Positions 52,864 to 62,278 of a stretch of DNA of 64,000 nt are shown here, one piece after another. The DNA comes from Thermoplasmata archaeon (GTDB taxonomy: Archaea > Thermoplasmatota > Thermoplasmata > Lutacidiplasmatales > UBA184), in contig JAKIWL010000001.1 of the NCBI GenBank assembly GCA_022750055.1, positions 1 through 64,000 on the forward strand, in the 5' to 3' direction. The notes beneath the pieces were generated by a model. That model saw only the letters and a list, made by a program, of their open reading frames with translations. It did not search any database and had not been told where the DNA came from. A program made the translations under genes and the position numbers. Position 1 is the stretch's first letter. Each line of letters starts with the position of its first letter.

Positions 52864-53259
52864 GAATTTTAGGAGGTGGGTCCTGTATTTAATGGCTGGG
52901 AGGGGGGGACGATGGACGGCCGTGGAACCTCGTGCTTCGCCCGCCCCATGCAGGCCGCACGATGGGGCCGATCGAGGGGGTGGACTGCGTCCGATTGAAC
53001 CGTTTGGGTCTAGGCGAGGAGCTTCGCCCTGGAAAAATTCTTCCTCCAACTCCCCACTCCGCAGGATCGCCTCTGGCGGGATCGGCGTGACCGGTCGCGG
53101 TGTGGGGGCCGGGGGGTTATTCAGCACGACGTACCGATTGCCGTTTCTGACCCGCGGTGTCGAACGAGTCGGCGTGTTCCGGACACGAACTCCAATCCAA
53201 GTGCCGGTTGGCTTGAGGTCCGGGTTGCCCCGGGCATCGGCGCCGAACTCCTTCCCCAC
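52819..53259 (-). CDS. Doubtful small protein
   Basis: 146 aa if real. The middle (NGNRYVVLNN, then a Pro/Thr-rich stretch, then GELEEEFFQGE) looks protein-like, but no family is recognised, no promoter is visible, and the C-terminal part is read from the ssb promoter. It covers most of a 650-bp stretch that otherwise holds only the ssb leader and the TPR-gene promoter. Confidence 0.25.
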   Translation of the reverse strand: MGKEFGADARGNPDLKPTGTWIGVRVRNTPTRSTPRVRNGNRYVVLNNPPAPTPRPVTPIPPEAILRSGELEEEFFQGEAPRLDPNGSIGRSPPPRSAPSCGLHGAGEARGSTAVHRPPLPAIKYRTHLLKFEGFRYPRHCERPSS

Positions 53260-53376
53260 CTGCGGAGCGCGGGAAAGGACCTACGAATGGGCGGCGGTGC
53301 ACGGACCGATCCAGGTGGGCGATCGCACCGTTCGCTTCGAGGGTAGGGTTTATCATCGGGCAGGGCGGAGCGGGTC

Positions 53377-53393
53377 AAGGGTCCGGGACCCTT
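53377..53393. promoter_or_regulatory. Perfect palindrome overlapping the TPR-gene start
   Basis: AAGGGTCC-G-GGACCCTT is an 8+1+8 palindrome whose last bases overlap the TTG start at 53392. A TTTATCA box lies about 25 bp upstream, so the site falls near the transcription start. It could be an operator or an RNA hairpin masking the start codon. Confidence 0.4.
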
Positions 53394-54177
53394 GGATAGC
53401 CAGAGGTACGATATCGCAGTCAGCTACTTCATCCGGGGCGAGCACGAACGGGCGGCCCGCACGTTCGCCGAGATCCTTCAGGACACTCCGGACGAGCCTC
53501 GATGCTGGACCTATCTGGGGATGGCGTATGCCCACCTGGGTCGTGCGGCCGAGGCGGAGCAGGCGCTGTCCAAGGCGATCGAGCTCGGGCCGAAGAATCC
53601 GGATGCTTGGTTCCACCTGGGCGTCGCTCGAGGCATGCGTTCGGAGTGGACGCGGGCGGTGTCGGCCTATCGATACGCCGTCGCGCTCGCGCCCGACGAC
53701 CTGGTCGCGTGGCACCGCCTCGGGGTAGCGCTCGCGGAATCGGGGGACGAGGCCGGCTCCGAGGCGGCATTCGAACGAGCTCTCGTCCTTTCCCGAGAGA
53801 CCGGGGCGGAGAGCCTCGGTGCCGGGGGAACAGGCGGTTCGGCCGCCCGCGACGGCCCCGACGACCATCTCTCCGAGCAGGGCGAGGTGGAGACCATCCG
53901 CGAAGCGAAGAGCTGGCTCGACCTTGCGCTTTCCCTCCTTTCGTTGGGGGACGAAGAGGAAGCGGTCGCCGCCTTCGAGCGCGCCTATACCCTCGACCCC
54001 GAGCGCGCTCGTCAGTCTCTGTTTCGCCCCATGCTCCGCCTCGTGGCTTCCGCGACGGGCGATCCGGATCCCTCGACGGGCCCCGCTCGGCCCGGACCCC
54101 CCCAGCGACCCCCCCGGCCTGGGACGGCCCCGGTCGAACCGGATCTGTCCGACCTACTCGGCCCCGAAGTTCCCTAG
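53392..54177 (+). CDS. TPR-repeat protein
   Basis: 261 aa. Three or more tetratricopeptide repeats are clear in residues 5-130 (AARTFAEILQDTPDEPRCWTYLGMAY in part, AEAEQALSKAIELGPKNPDAW, AVSAYRYAVALAPDDLVAWHRLGVAL), and another near 170-200. The C-terminal 40 residues are Pro-rich. TPRs make protein-protein scaffolds; the partner is unknown. The start is TTG, since no ATG precedes the first repeat. Confidence 0.82.
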   Translation: MDSQRYDIAVSYFIRGEHERAARTFAEILQDTPDEPRCWTYLGMAYAHLGRAAEAEQALSKAIELGPKNPDAWFHLGVARGMRSEWTRAVSAYRYAVALAPDDLVAWHRLGVALAESGDEAGSEAAFERALVLSRETGAESLGAGGTGGSAARDGPDDHLSEQGEVETIREAKSWLDLALSLLSLGDEEEAVAAFERAYTLDPERARQSLFRPMLRLVASATGDPDPSTGPARPGPPQRPPRPGTAPVEPDLSDLLGPEVP

Positions 54178-55343
54178 CGGTTCGGGCCGCCTGGAGGGGC
54201 GGCGCCGGGCGGAGGCGATTCGATGATCAGCGATTCGGCCCAGGGTCGTACCCGTTCGCGCCGCTCGGAATGGGCGGTGAGGAACGACTGGACCCGGGGG
54301 GTGAGGCGGGCCTTGCAATCGCCGCACAATAGAGCTCCCGAACGGCAGTCGCGCGTGATCTCGTCGAACTCGCGGTCGTCCTTGGCGAACTTCGTTCGCC
54401 ACATCGACCAGACCGAGCAGACCTCGGGGGTCGCCCCGAGCCGGCGTTGCTCCTCGACGGTGGCCCGTCCTCCGGTGAACGCGTTCGCGATCTTCCGCCC
54501 CACCGCTTCGGGTCGGTCGTTCAGGAAGATGGCGTTCTCCTCGACCGGCCCGGTCGTCGAGATGCTCTGCGTGCCCTTCAACCCGATCGACATCTGGCTG
54601 TGGAGGATGGCCGGCTTGGGGAACCCCAACCCCTCGGCGATGTCCCGGGTGACGCGAAAGTGCGGGTCCTGGTCGATCCCGCAGGGGATCAGACACGGGA
54701 CGGTGCGACCGGTTGCCCACGAGGGATAGAAGCACGGGACGGTCTGCAGCGCCGTGTAGAAGATCAGTCCGATGTTCGTCGAGGGACGGAATCCGAACAC
54801 CGCCTTGACGGTCGAGAAGTTGATGCGACGGGCGACCTCGACGGCGAGCGGGTACAGGGCGCGGATCGACCGGGTGTCGAAGAAGACATGGGTCCGCTCC
54901 CGGTCGAATCCGAGCGCGAGGATGTCGAGGAGATTCTCGCGACCCCACCGGGCCGTCTCCGCGCTCGGGATCCCACGGGCCCAAGCCTTCTCATCGTCGG
55001 TGATCTGGATGTACATCTCGCATCCGAACCGCTCCTGGAACCACCGGCACAGTTCGAACTGCATCAGATGCGCCGTGTGCAGCGGACCGGAGGGACCCCG
55101 CCCGGAGTACACGAAGAACGGCTGGCCCCGCTCGAACCCGTCGAGCACAGTGGCCAGGTCCCGGTGGGAATAGTAGACACCGCGGCCGATCAGCGGGTGG
55201 ACCGGCCCGCGAGCGAGGCGGGCGAGCCGCTTGACGAGGTCCGAGCCGAGTTCCTCGGTCCCGAACTGCTCCCGCAGCCGGGCGTAGTCGATGCGGCCCT
55301 TGACCTCGTACGGGGTAACGACGAACCCTTCCTCGGGAGGCAT
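54174..55343 (-). CDS. trpS: Tryptophanyl-tRNA synthetase with degenerate KMSKS loop
   Basis: 389 aa, archaeal/eukaryotic type. The HIGH-like motif is GPSGPLHTAHLMQF (about 82-95). ITDDEKAW, PCGIDQDPHFRVTRD and FTGGRATVEEQRRLG are typical of TrpRS. The KMSSS position, before the conserved AIFLNDRP, reads TQSISTTG, lacking the usual lysine. It overlaps the TPR gene stop by four bases and lies 16 bp downstream of a small zinc protein on the same strand. Confidence 0.9.
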   Translation of the reverse strand: MPPEEGFVVTPYEVKGRIDYARLREQFGTEELGSDLVKRLARLARGPVHPLIGRGVYYSHRDLATVLDGFERGQPFFVYSGRGPSGPLHTAHLMQFELCRWFQERFGCEMYIQITDDEKAWARGIPSAETARWGRENLLDILALGFDRERTHVFFDTRSIRALYPLAVEVARRINFSTVKAVFGFRPSTNIGLIFYTALQTVPCFYPSWATGRTVPCLIPCGIDQDPHFRVTRDIAEGLGFPKPAILHSQMSIGLKGTQSISTTGPVEENAIFLNDRPEAVGRKIANAFTGGRATVEEQRRLGATPEVCSVWSMWRTKFAKDDREFDEITRDCRSGALLCGDCKARLTPRVQSFLTAHSERRERVRPWAESLIIESPPPGAAPPGGPNR

Positions 55344-55359
55344 CGCAGCCGGGTGACCC

Positions 55360-55668
55360 CTACCCTTCGGGGAAGGTGATCTTCGACAGGATCGAGCTCC
55401 GTTCGTGCGACGGCACGCCCACCGACGCGAGGGCCATGGAGAAACAGGTGCGGCTGTGGTCGTAGACGATCGTATTCCCGCAGGAGGGGCACGGACAGGT
55501 GCCTTGGATCAGTCGCCGCAACGCCTCGCGATTCCCCGCGGTCTCCCGACGGGCGAATCGGTCGACGAGGGCGGCGCCGGCGCTTGAGCTCTCCAGGTTC
55601 GTCAGCGGGACCCGGACCTGAGCGTTGCAGACGGGACAGCGCGCTGGGCTTGGGCAGGTGCAGACCAT
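55360..55668 (-). CDS. Small cysteine-rich zinc protein
   Basis: 102 aa. Two Cys clusters, CTCPSPARCPVC (3-14) and CPCPSC (58-63), flank a helical segment and probably bind zinc. No family recognised. A TATA box GCTATAAAC on the minus strand is about 28 bp before the ATG, so it is first in a leaderless transcript with trpS. Confidence 0.65.
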   Translation of the reverse strand: MVCTCPSPARCPVCNAQVRVPLTNLESSSAGAALVDRFARRETAGNREALRRLIQGTCPCPSCGNTIVYDHSRTCFSMALASVGVPSHERSSILSKITFPEG

Positions 55669-55906
55669 CGGCCACGAGAACGGAAGTGTGGTTTATAGCC
55701 TGCCGCTCGCAGGAGCCGAACTTTCGCCCGGTGGCCGCTGACCTCGATCGCACCCGGGGAGCGGGGGGGTTCGGTCCGAGGCCGTCTCCGGTTCCAGAAG
55801 GCCGGGAGGCATCCCGTGCTCCATTCCGGTCGTTTCCGACCCTTCCGAGCCGCTCGCGCGGACCAGAATGCTCTATGTACCACCTGGTTCGATAGATTCC
55901 GCCCGG

Positions 55907-56248
55907 ATGGAGCTTTCCACCAAGCCGGATCCACTTCGGGAGACCCTCATCGATATCCTGCGCCAATTGAACCAAGCCGAGACCCGTCACGAGGGCCAAG
56001 AGCCCGAGCAGGCTCTCGAACTCACGGAGATCGAGGGGCGCCTGGAGAACCAAAAGAACCCGCGGTCCACGGAGGTCAACGTTGCGTTGGCGGTGGGACT
56101 CCTCCTACGTAACGGACTCGTCCGGGCGGTCGGCGTCGCCGACTACTCCTGGCAACGCCAGCGCGAGAGCCGGCAGCGCTACCAGATCACCTCCGAAGGG
56201 AAGAAGTTCCTCGTGGACGCTCTCGAAAACGCCGACCGGGTCCGTTGA
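55907..56248 (+). CDS. Winged-helix-like protein
   Basis: 113 aa. ALELTEIEGRLENQKNP, STEVNVALAVGLLLRNGLVRAV and RQRYQITSEGKKFLVDALE fit a small winged helix, the last being a wing and final helix. It may be a DNA-binding regulator. ATG at 55907 is about 30 bp from a CTCTATGTACC element. Family uncertain. Confidence 0.6.
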   Translation: MELSTKPDPLRETLIDILRQLNQAETRHEGQEPEQALELTEIEGRLENQKNPRSTEVNVALAVGLLLRNGLVRAVGVADYSWQRQRESRQRYQITSEGKKFLVDALENADRVR

Positions 56249-56298
56249 CCCGTTCATCCCAGCGCCACAGTTAAGAACCTCAACAGTTCGTCGCGTTC

Positions 56299-56754
56299 GT
56301 GTCCCGGATTCACTCCGGCCGCCGAGGGCGGTCGGGTTCGCATCGACCCTATCCCTGGCAGAAACCGGACTGGGTCACCGCCGACCCCAAGGAGATCGGC
56401 GAGGAGGCCGTGAAGCTCGCCAAGGGAGGGATGGGACCCGCCCAGGTCGGCGCCACCCTTCGGGACGGGATGGGGGTCCCTTCGGTCCGGGTGGTCACCG
56501 GGAAGCGGATGACCCGGCTGCTCTCCGAATCCGGCGTCAAGCCCGACCTACCCGACGACCTTCAAGCCCTGTTGAAACGCGTGGTCCACCTCCAACGCCA
56601 CCTCGCCCTCCACCCGAAGGACCTCTCCAACCAGCGGGGTCTCTCGCTCATGGAGTCGCGGATCCGCCGCCTCGCCCACTACTATCGGGCCCACAAGCGA
56701 CTGCCCGAGAACTGGCGGTACACGTCCGCTGGCGCGGTGCTCCAGGTGGAGTGA
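56299..56754 (+). CDS. rps15: Ribosomal protein S15
   Basis: 151 aa, archaeal/eukaryotic type with an N-terminal extension. MSRIHSGRRGRSGSHRPYP is the family start; the S15 helices follow with LLKRVVHLQRHLALHPKDLSN and LMESRIRRLAHYYR. GTG start, with a CAGTTAAGAA box about 30 bp upstream. Its stop overlaps the next gene by one base (TGATG). Confidence 0.95.
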   Translation: MSRIHSGRRGRSGSHRPYPWQKPDWVTADPKEIGEEAVKLAKGGMGPAQVGATLRDGMGVPSVRVVTGKRMTRLLSESGVKPDLPDDLQALLKRVVHLQRHLALHPKDLSNQRGLSLMESRIRRLAHYYRAHKRLPENWRYTSAGAVLQVE

Positions 56755-58142
56755 TGCCTTCGGGCCCCGAACACTTCGTTACCCAGCCGGCCTACTCGAC
56801 CGAATTCACCCGTGCGCGCGCCCTGCTCCTCGCCCACCCGGGCCGATGGCGAGTCATCTACCACTACGATGGCGACGGGATCGCGAGCGCCACCTCGGCG
56901 GTCCGGATGCTGCTGCGCCTCGGCTATCCCGTCCAATCGACCCCGTTGATCGGGGTCGAACGGGCTCGGATGGACGCCCTGCTCGACGCGACCCGCGGGC
57001 CGGTCCTCGTGGTGGACACGGGGGCGAGCTGGCTCGACCGGTTCGTCCGGCATGCGAGTCCCGTCATCATCCTGGACCACCACAAGTATCCCGGGGTCCC
57101 GGACCCCCCCGCTCTCCCCGACCACGTGGCCCTGGTCAACCCGCTCGACTGGGGCGTCGACGGGATGAGCGAGCTGTGCGCCGCGACGCTGACCTGGCTC
57201 TTCTCGGTCTTCATCGACCCGACGAACTGGGACAACGCGCCCTGGGGCCTCTCTGGAGCGATCTCCGATCGGCAGCATGTCGGTGGCTTCAAAGGGCTCA
57301 ACGCAAAGCTCGTCGAAGAGGCCCGCGTTCGCGGGCTCGTCGAACCGTTCCCGGGGCTCCCGCTGTTCGGCGCCAGTCTCTCGGAGGCGCTCGCCCGTTC
57401 CATCGACCCGTTCCTCCGAGGCCTGTCGGGCCGCCCGGTAGAGTGCGACCGATTCCTGACGGCGCTCGGCGTGGACCCGCGCCGGCCCATCGACTCGCTC
57501 GATGGAACCGAGCGCGCCCGCGTGGGGTCGGCGATCCTCGCCCGCCTCGTCCAGCAGGGGACCCGTCCGGAGTTCGTGGAGGCGTTCCACGCCCCGCGAT
57601 ACCGCCTGCCCTCTCTGTCGATCGACGCCGAGGAGCTCGCGAACCTTCAGAACGCGACCGGTAGGGAAGGGACCCCCTCGGAGGGGATCGCCCTCGCCCT
57701 CGGGGACGCGCGGGCCTTCGCCCGGGCCCGGGCGGCCGAGGAGGCCTGGCGGACCGGGGTGCTCACGGGCTTGCGCCGCATCGAGGAGGCGGGGGTTAAT
57801 TCCCTGAGCGCGCTGCAGTGGTTCGAGAGCCCCGAGGGTCCCCTCGCCGGAACTCAAGCCGGACTCGCGATGAACTACCTGCTCGACCCAGCCCGACCCG
57901 TCGTGGTCTTCTCCCCCGGCGAGGAGGTCTGGAAGGTCTCGGGGCGGGGCACGCTGTGGCTCGTCGGCCGCGGGCTCGACCTAGCGACGGCGTTCCGAGA
58001 GGCGGCCGACGCCGTGGGTGGCGAGGGCGGCGGCCATCGCGTCGCCAGCGGCGCGACGATCCCCCAGAGCGCCCGGGACCGCTTCCTCGACGAGACCAAC
58101 CGACGCGTCCTCGCCCAGATCCCATCGTCCGAGGCCCGATGA
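56754..58142 (+). CDS. DHH-family RecJ-like nuclease (GAN-like)
   Basis: 462 aa. Motif I is [15 protein letters not shown] (about 36-50), motif II VVDTGAS, and the DHH triad LDHHKYPG at 108-110. A DHHA1-like end has [16 protein letters not shown]. Archaeal members include GAN, the GINS-associated 5'-3' exonuclease of the replisome. It sits between S15 and gyrA with overlaps at both ends. Nuclease activity is inferred from the intact metal motifs. Confidence 0.85.
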   Translation: MPSGPEHFVTQPAYSTEFTRARALLLAHPGRWRVIYHYDGDGIASATSAVRMLLRLGYPVQSTPLIGVERARMDALLDATRGPVLVVDTGASWLDRFVRHASPVIILDHHKYPGVPDPPALPDHVALVNPLDWGVDGMSELCAATLTWLFSVFIDPTNWDNAPWGLSGAISDRQHVGGFKGLNAKLVEEARVRGLVEPFPGLPLFGASLSEALARSIDPFLRGLSGRPVECDRFLTALGVDPRRPIDSLDGTERARVGSAILARLVQQGTRPEFVEAFHAPRYRLPSLSIDAEELANLQNATGREGTPSEGIALALGDARAFARARAAEEAWRTGVLTGLRRIEEAGVNSLSALQWFESPEGPLAGTQAGLAMNYLLDPARPVVVFSPGEEVWKVSGRGTLWLVGRGLDLATAFREAADAVGGEGGGHRVASGATIPQSARDRFLDETNRRVLAQIPSSEAR

Positions 58143-60742
58143 GCGCGCCGGCCCAGCCGGCGCCGACGGTCGCCGGACGCGACGATCCCTCCCGGATCAA
58201 GGACCACTCGGTGGAGCGCGAGATGCACCGCTCCTACATCGATTACGCGATGAGCGTGATCATCGGCCGCGCGCTGCCCGAGGGGCGCGATGGTCTGAAG
58301 CCCGTCCACCGGCGGATCCTCTGGTCGATGTGGGAGTCCGGGGCCACGCACGACAAACCGTATCGAAAGTCGGCGAGGACGGTGGGCGATGTCCTGGGGA
58401 AGTACCATCCCCACGGCGACCTCTCCGTCTACGATGCGCTCGTTCGGATGGCCCAGCCCTTCTCCCTGCGCTACCCGCTCATCGACGGGCAGGGGAACTT
58501 CGGCTCCATCGACGGGGATTCGCCGGCCGCGATGCGCTACACCGAGGCGCGCCTCTCCCCCCTCGCCGCCGAAGTGCTCGAGGACGTGGAGAAGGACACG
58601 GTGCCTTGGGGCGACAACTTCGACGGGACCCTCAAGGAACCGCTCGTCATGCCCGGCAAGCTTCCGAACCTGCTCGTCAACGGCTCGGCCGGGATCGCCG
58701 TGGGGATGGCCACCAACATGCCGCCCCACAATCTGCGCGAGGTCGTCCACGGTCTCGTCCTTCTGCTGGACCGACCGGAGGCCTCCTTCGACGAGCTGCT
58801 CCAGAAGATACCGGGACCGGACTTCCCGACGGGGGGCCTCCTGTCCGCCTCGAGCGGGATCCGGGAGGCCTACGAGACCGGTCGGGGGATGCTGCGGATC
58901 CGAGGGAAGGCCGAGATCCGCGAACGCGACGGTCGCGACGAGATCGTCATCACGGAGATCCCCTACGAGGTCAACAAGACCTCGCTGCTCGAGCTGATCG
59001 CCGACCTCGTAAAGACCAAACGGATCGATGGGATCATCGACCTCAAGGACGAGTCCGACCGCCACGGCACCTCCGTGGTCCTCGAGCTGAGGCGGGATGC
59101 CCCGGCCGAGATCGTCCTCAATCACCTGTACGAGCACACGCCGCTCGAGACGAGCTTTGGCGTGATCAACCTGTGTCTGGTGGAGGGACGGCCGAAGGTC
59201 CTCCCGCTGAAGGAGCTGCTCCTCCTGCATCTCGCCCATCGCCGGGACATCCTGACCAAGCGCACCCGCTCCGACCTTTCGAAGGCGGAAGCGCGGCGCC
59301 ACCTCCTCGAGGGGTTCCTGACCGCCATCGAGCACATCGACGAGGTCATCCGGATCATCCGACGCTCGGCCGACGTGGGGGCCGCGGAGAACTCGCTGAT
59401 GGGCAAGTTCCTTCTCTCGAGCGAGCAAGCGAAGGCGATCCTCGACATGCGCCTTGCGCGACTCACGGCGCTCGAGCGCGAGGCGATCCTCAAAGAGAAG
59501 GTGGAGAAGGACGGGGCGATCCGCCGGTACAAGGAGATCCTCGGCTCGCCCCATCTGCTCGACGGCCTCGTCCGCGCCGAGCTCCTCGACCTCGAGACCC
59601 GGTTCGGGGACGACCGCCGGACCCAGATCGTACCGGCCTTCACCGAGCGGACCCTCGAAGACCTGATCCCCGATACCGAGGTGGTCATCCTCGTCACCCG
59701 GGACGGCTACATCAAGCGCCTGCCGCTCGACCAGTACCGCCGGCAGCGGCGCGGGGGGCGGGGCCTGATCCGGATGGAGACCAAGGAGGAGGACTACGTC
59801 ATTCGCACCTTCCTGACGCGCACTCACGACAACGTCCTGTTCCTGACGAACCTCGGTCGAGTCTACCGGATCAAGGCGTACGAACTGCCCGAGGGGAGCC
59901 GCCACTCCAAGGGAAAGGCGGTGATCAACCTCCTCCCGAAGTTGAAGGACGGAGAGACGGTCCAGACGCTCCTCCCCATCCGCGACCTCGCGACGGAGGG
60001 ATCTCTCCTGTTCGCCACCCGCCGCGGCCTCATCAAACGCACGGGCCTCGAGGAGTACCAGAACATCCGCACGAACGGGATCCAGGCGGTCCTGCTGGAG
60101 GAGGGCGACGAGCTCGTGGACGTGGCGCTCGTGGCCGGCGAGGGGACCGAGGCGGTCCTCGCGACCCGGTCGGGCCAGCTCGTGCGGTTCCCGGTCTCGG
60201 AGGTACGCCCCACCGGACGCGCGACCTACGGCGTGATCGGAGTGCGGCTCTCCGAGGAGAAGGGCGACCGCGTCGTCGGCATGGCGGTGGTCGACGCGCG
60301 GCTCCCGGACCTGTTCACCATCACCTCCACCGGGTTCGGCAAGCGGTCGCCCGTGGACGATTACCGGGAGACCCGACGCGGGGCGCACGGGGTCCGGACG
60401 ATACGCACGGGCGGCCGCAACGGTGAGGTCGTGGCGGTCCTTCCGACCGGGGAGGGTTCCGAGGTCCTGGTCACGACCCAACGGGGGATCACGATCCGCC
60501 TTTCCGCCGCCTCGATCCGCTCGCAGGGACGCAACACGCTCGGGGTACGGATCATCCGCCTCGACGAAGGCGACGAGGTCAAGGACGTCGTCCTGCTTCC
60601 GGGAGGGCTCGGCGACGGGACCGACCCCGGCGGGGACGCCTCCGCCCCGGACCCGGGGACCCGGCCCAGCCCGCCCAGCCCGCCCGGCCCGGGGGTCGAT
60701 GAGGTCGACCCCGAGGACGATGAAGCGACGCAAGCGCGGTAA
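58139..60742 (+). CDS. gyrA: DNA gyrase subunit A (bacterial type)
   Basis: 867 aa. Breakage-reunion subunit of the topoisomerase that adds negative supercoils. [38 protein letters not shown] and the catalytic Tyr134 in [10 protein letters not shown] are intact. QRRGGRG at about 540 is a GyrA box, which supports gyrase over topoisomerase IV ParC. A six-blade beta-pinwheel C-terminal domain follows, then a short Pro/Asp tail. gyrB is not in the window. ATGA overlap with the nuclease gene. Confidence 0.95.
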   Translation: MSAPAQPAPTVAGRDDPSRIKDHSVEREMHRSYIDYAMSVIIGRALPEGRDGLKPVHRRILWSMWESGATHDKPYRKSARTVGDVLGKYHPHGDLSVYDALVRMAQPFSLRYPLIDGQGNFGSIDGDSPAAMRYTEARLSPLAAEVLEDVEKDTVPWGDNFDGTLKEPLVMPGKLPNLLVNGSAGIAVGMATNMPPHNLREVVHGLVLLLDRPEASFDELLQKIPGPDFPTGGLLSASSGIREAYETGRGMLRIRGKAEIRERDGRDEIVITEIPYEVNKTSLLELIADLVKTKRIDGIIDLKDESDRHGTSVVLELRRDAPAEIVLNHLYEHTPLETSFGVINLCLVEGRPKVLPLKELLLLHLAHRRDILTKRTRSDLSKAEARRHLLEGFLTAIEHIDEVIRIIRRSADVGAAENSLMGKFLLSSEQAKAILDMRLARLTALEREAILKEKVEKDGAIRRYKEILGSPHLLDGLVRAELLDLETRFGDDRRTQIVPAFTERTLEDLIPDTEVVILVTRDGYIKRLPLDQYRRQRRGGRGLIRMETKEEDYVIRTFLTRTHDNVLFLTNLGRVYRIKAYELPEGSRHSKGKAVINLLPKLKDGETVQTLLPIRDLATEGSLLFATRRGLIKRTGLEEYQNIRTNGIQAVLLEEGDELVDVALVAGEGTEAVLATRSGQLVRFPVSEVRPTGRATYGVIGVRLSEEKGDRVVGMAVVDARLPDLFTITSTGFGKRSPVDDYRETRRGAHGVRTIRTGGRNGEVVAVLPTGEGSEVLVTTQRGITIRLSAASIRSQGRNTLGVRIIRLDEGDEVKDVVLLPGGLGDGTDPGGDASAPDPGTRPSPPSPPGPGVDEVDPEDDEATQAR

Positions 60743-60899
60743 GCCGATCCTACACTGCCCCCAGTGCGGTTCCACCCGCCTCACGTACGTCGGAGGACTG
60801 ATCCTCGGTCAGGTCTACCACTGCCTGAAATGCGACTACGTCGGCTCCTTCGTCTACGAAACGGACGGGCCGGTCGAGCCGGCGAGCGACGACGCCTAG
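60720..60899 (+). CDS. Small zinc-ribbon protein
   Basis: 59 aa. A basic start (MKRRKRGKP) leads to CPQC and CLKC knuckles separated by about 18 residues, a classic zinc ribbon, then an acidic tail. It overlaps the end of gyrA by 23 bp, so it is translated from the same message. It resembles small archaeal transcription- or translation-linked ribbons, but no family is certain. Confidence 0.65.
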   Translation: MKRRKRGKPILHCPQCGSTRLTYVGGLILGQVYHCLKCDYVGSFVYETDGPVEPASDDA

Positions 60900-60972
60900 T
60901 CCGAGCGAGTCCGAACCGGCCCGGGGCATCCCTCCTCGGTCGGCGCGACCCCTGCGAAGGCGCGGTCCTCTC

Positions 60973-62214
60973 CTATCCGAGTCGTGGGAGGCGGTCGGCC
61001 AGCCGGAGGGCGCGAACCGTGGGCCCAACGTCGTGGACCCGCACGATATCGGCTCCTCGCTGTGAGGCGGCCACGGCCGCCGCGAGTCCGGCCTCGGCGC
61101 GTGCCTGGATCGGTGCTCCCCCGAGGGCCCATCCCAGGAACGACTTCCTGGAGGCACCGACGACGACGGGGGCACCGAGCGAGCGGAACTCCGAAAGGTG
61201 GCCGAGTAGCTCGAGGTCCTGTTCGGGAGACTTCCCGAAGCCGAGACCGGGGTCGATGAGCAGCTGGTCGTAGTGAACGCCCTCCGAGACCGCGAGCGCG
61301 CAGGCGTCCGAGAGGGCGCCGTACACCTCTGCGCGTAGGTCGGTATAGACGAGGTTCGATCGCATCGTCGTCGGGTCCCCCCGCATGTGCATCAAGATCA
61401 CGGGAGCGCCGGAACGGGCGACCAGCGCGCGCATGCCCGGTTCCCGCAGCCCCCCGACGTCGTTCAGGAGGTCGGCGCCGTGCTCGATCGCCCGTTCCGC
61501 GACCGCCGGATGGCGCGTGTCGACCGAGATCGGGACCGAGATCGAGCCAACGAGCCGCTCGAGCACCGGCCCGATCCGGGCCCATTCGGTCTCCGCCGAC
61601 ACGGCTGTGGCCCCCGGGCGCGTCGATTCCCCGCCCACGTCCAGCAGGTCCGCCCCCTCCTCGGCGAGGCGATGCGCCTGACGAGCCGCGAGCTCCGGGT
61701 CGAAGAACCTACCGCCGTCGGAGAAGGAGTCCGGTGTGACGTTGACGATCCCCATCACGAGGGTTCGGCCCCCCACGGTGAACGAGCGATGAAGCCCTCG
61801 GACGATCCGTTCGGATCGCCGGATCCGATGGGTGATCGCCGTGCCGATCGCCGTGCCGACCTCCTGCAACGCGGGCGGGCCGTCGGCGAGGCGGGGGAGG
61901 AGCTGCTGGTACTGTCCGAGGGTCGCGGTCAACACGACGGCGGAGCGTGCCATGGTACGGTCCCCGGGGCTCGGAACCATGGCAAGGTCGCCACCGAACG
62001 CGAGGAGGGCCGGTTTCAACGCGCTGGCTTCCGTCGCGAAGAGGTCGAGGCCGATCTGAACGACGCGCCCGTTCGCACCCTGGCACGCGAACTCGTTGGG
62101 GTCGGCGGCGGTCCGCCCGCGCCCCTCGATGGCCTCGCCCGTCGGGTGAAGGTCGAGGACCCGGGCGTGGAATCGGGCCAGCCCCCGGGGGTCCGCGGAA
62201 GGATATCCCGACAT
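60973..62214 (-). CDS. folP: Dihydropteroate synthase with N-terminal extension
   Basis: 413 aa. Joins pterin and p-aminobenzoate. The TIM barrel (about 135-413) has MGIVNVTPDSFSDGG, LLDVGGESTRPGA, SVDTRHPAVAERAI, NDVGGL, LMHMRGDP and DPGLGFGKSPEQDLELL, with VGASRKSFLG near the end. The first 130 residues are an extra domain not in bacterial FolP. The start is set by a CTTATATTG box about 25 bp upstream of 62214, so the mRNA is leaderless. Confidence 0.9.
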   Translation of the reverse strand: MSGYPSADPRGLARFHARVLDLHPTGEAIEGRGRTAADPNEFACQGANGRVVQIGLDLFATEASALKPALLAFGGDLAMVPSPGDRTMARSAVVLTATLGQYQQLLPRLADGPPALQEVGTAIGTAITHRIRRSERIVRGLHRSFTVGGRTLVMGIVNVTPDSFSDGGRFFDPELAARQAHRLAEEGADLLDVGGESTRPGATAVSAETEWARIGPVLERLVGSISVPISVDTRHPAVAERAIEHGADLLNDVGGLREPGMRALVARSGAPVILMHMRGDPTTMRSNLVYTDLRAEVYGALSDACALAVSEGVHYDQLLIDPGLGFGKSPEQDLELLGHLSEFRSLGAPVVVGASRKSFLGWALGGAPIQARAEAGLAAAVAASQRGADIVRVHDVGPTVRALRLADRLPRLG

Positions 62215-62235
62215 GCGGCCGGGAGTTGGAGACTC

Positions 62236-62243
62236 AATATAAG
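62236..62243 (-). promoter_or_regulatory. TATA box of folP
   Basis: The minus strand reads CTTATATT here, 22-29 bp before the folP ATG at 62214. It fixes that ATG over an upstream frame. Confidence 0.55.
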
Positions 62244-62278
62244 CCACCGAGCGCGGTCGCGTCCGAGGGCGGCTGAAC

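Noticed and set aside
58139-60742. Topoisomerase IV subunit ParC
   Set aside because: A GyrA box (QRRGGRG) and a full C-terminal pinwheel are present.
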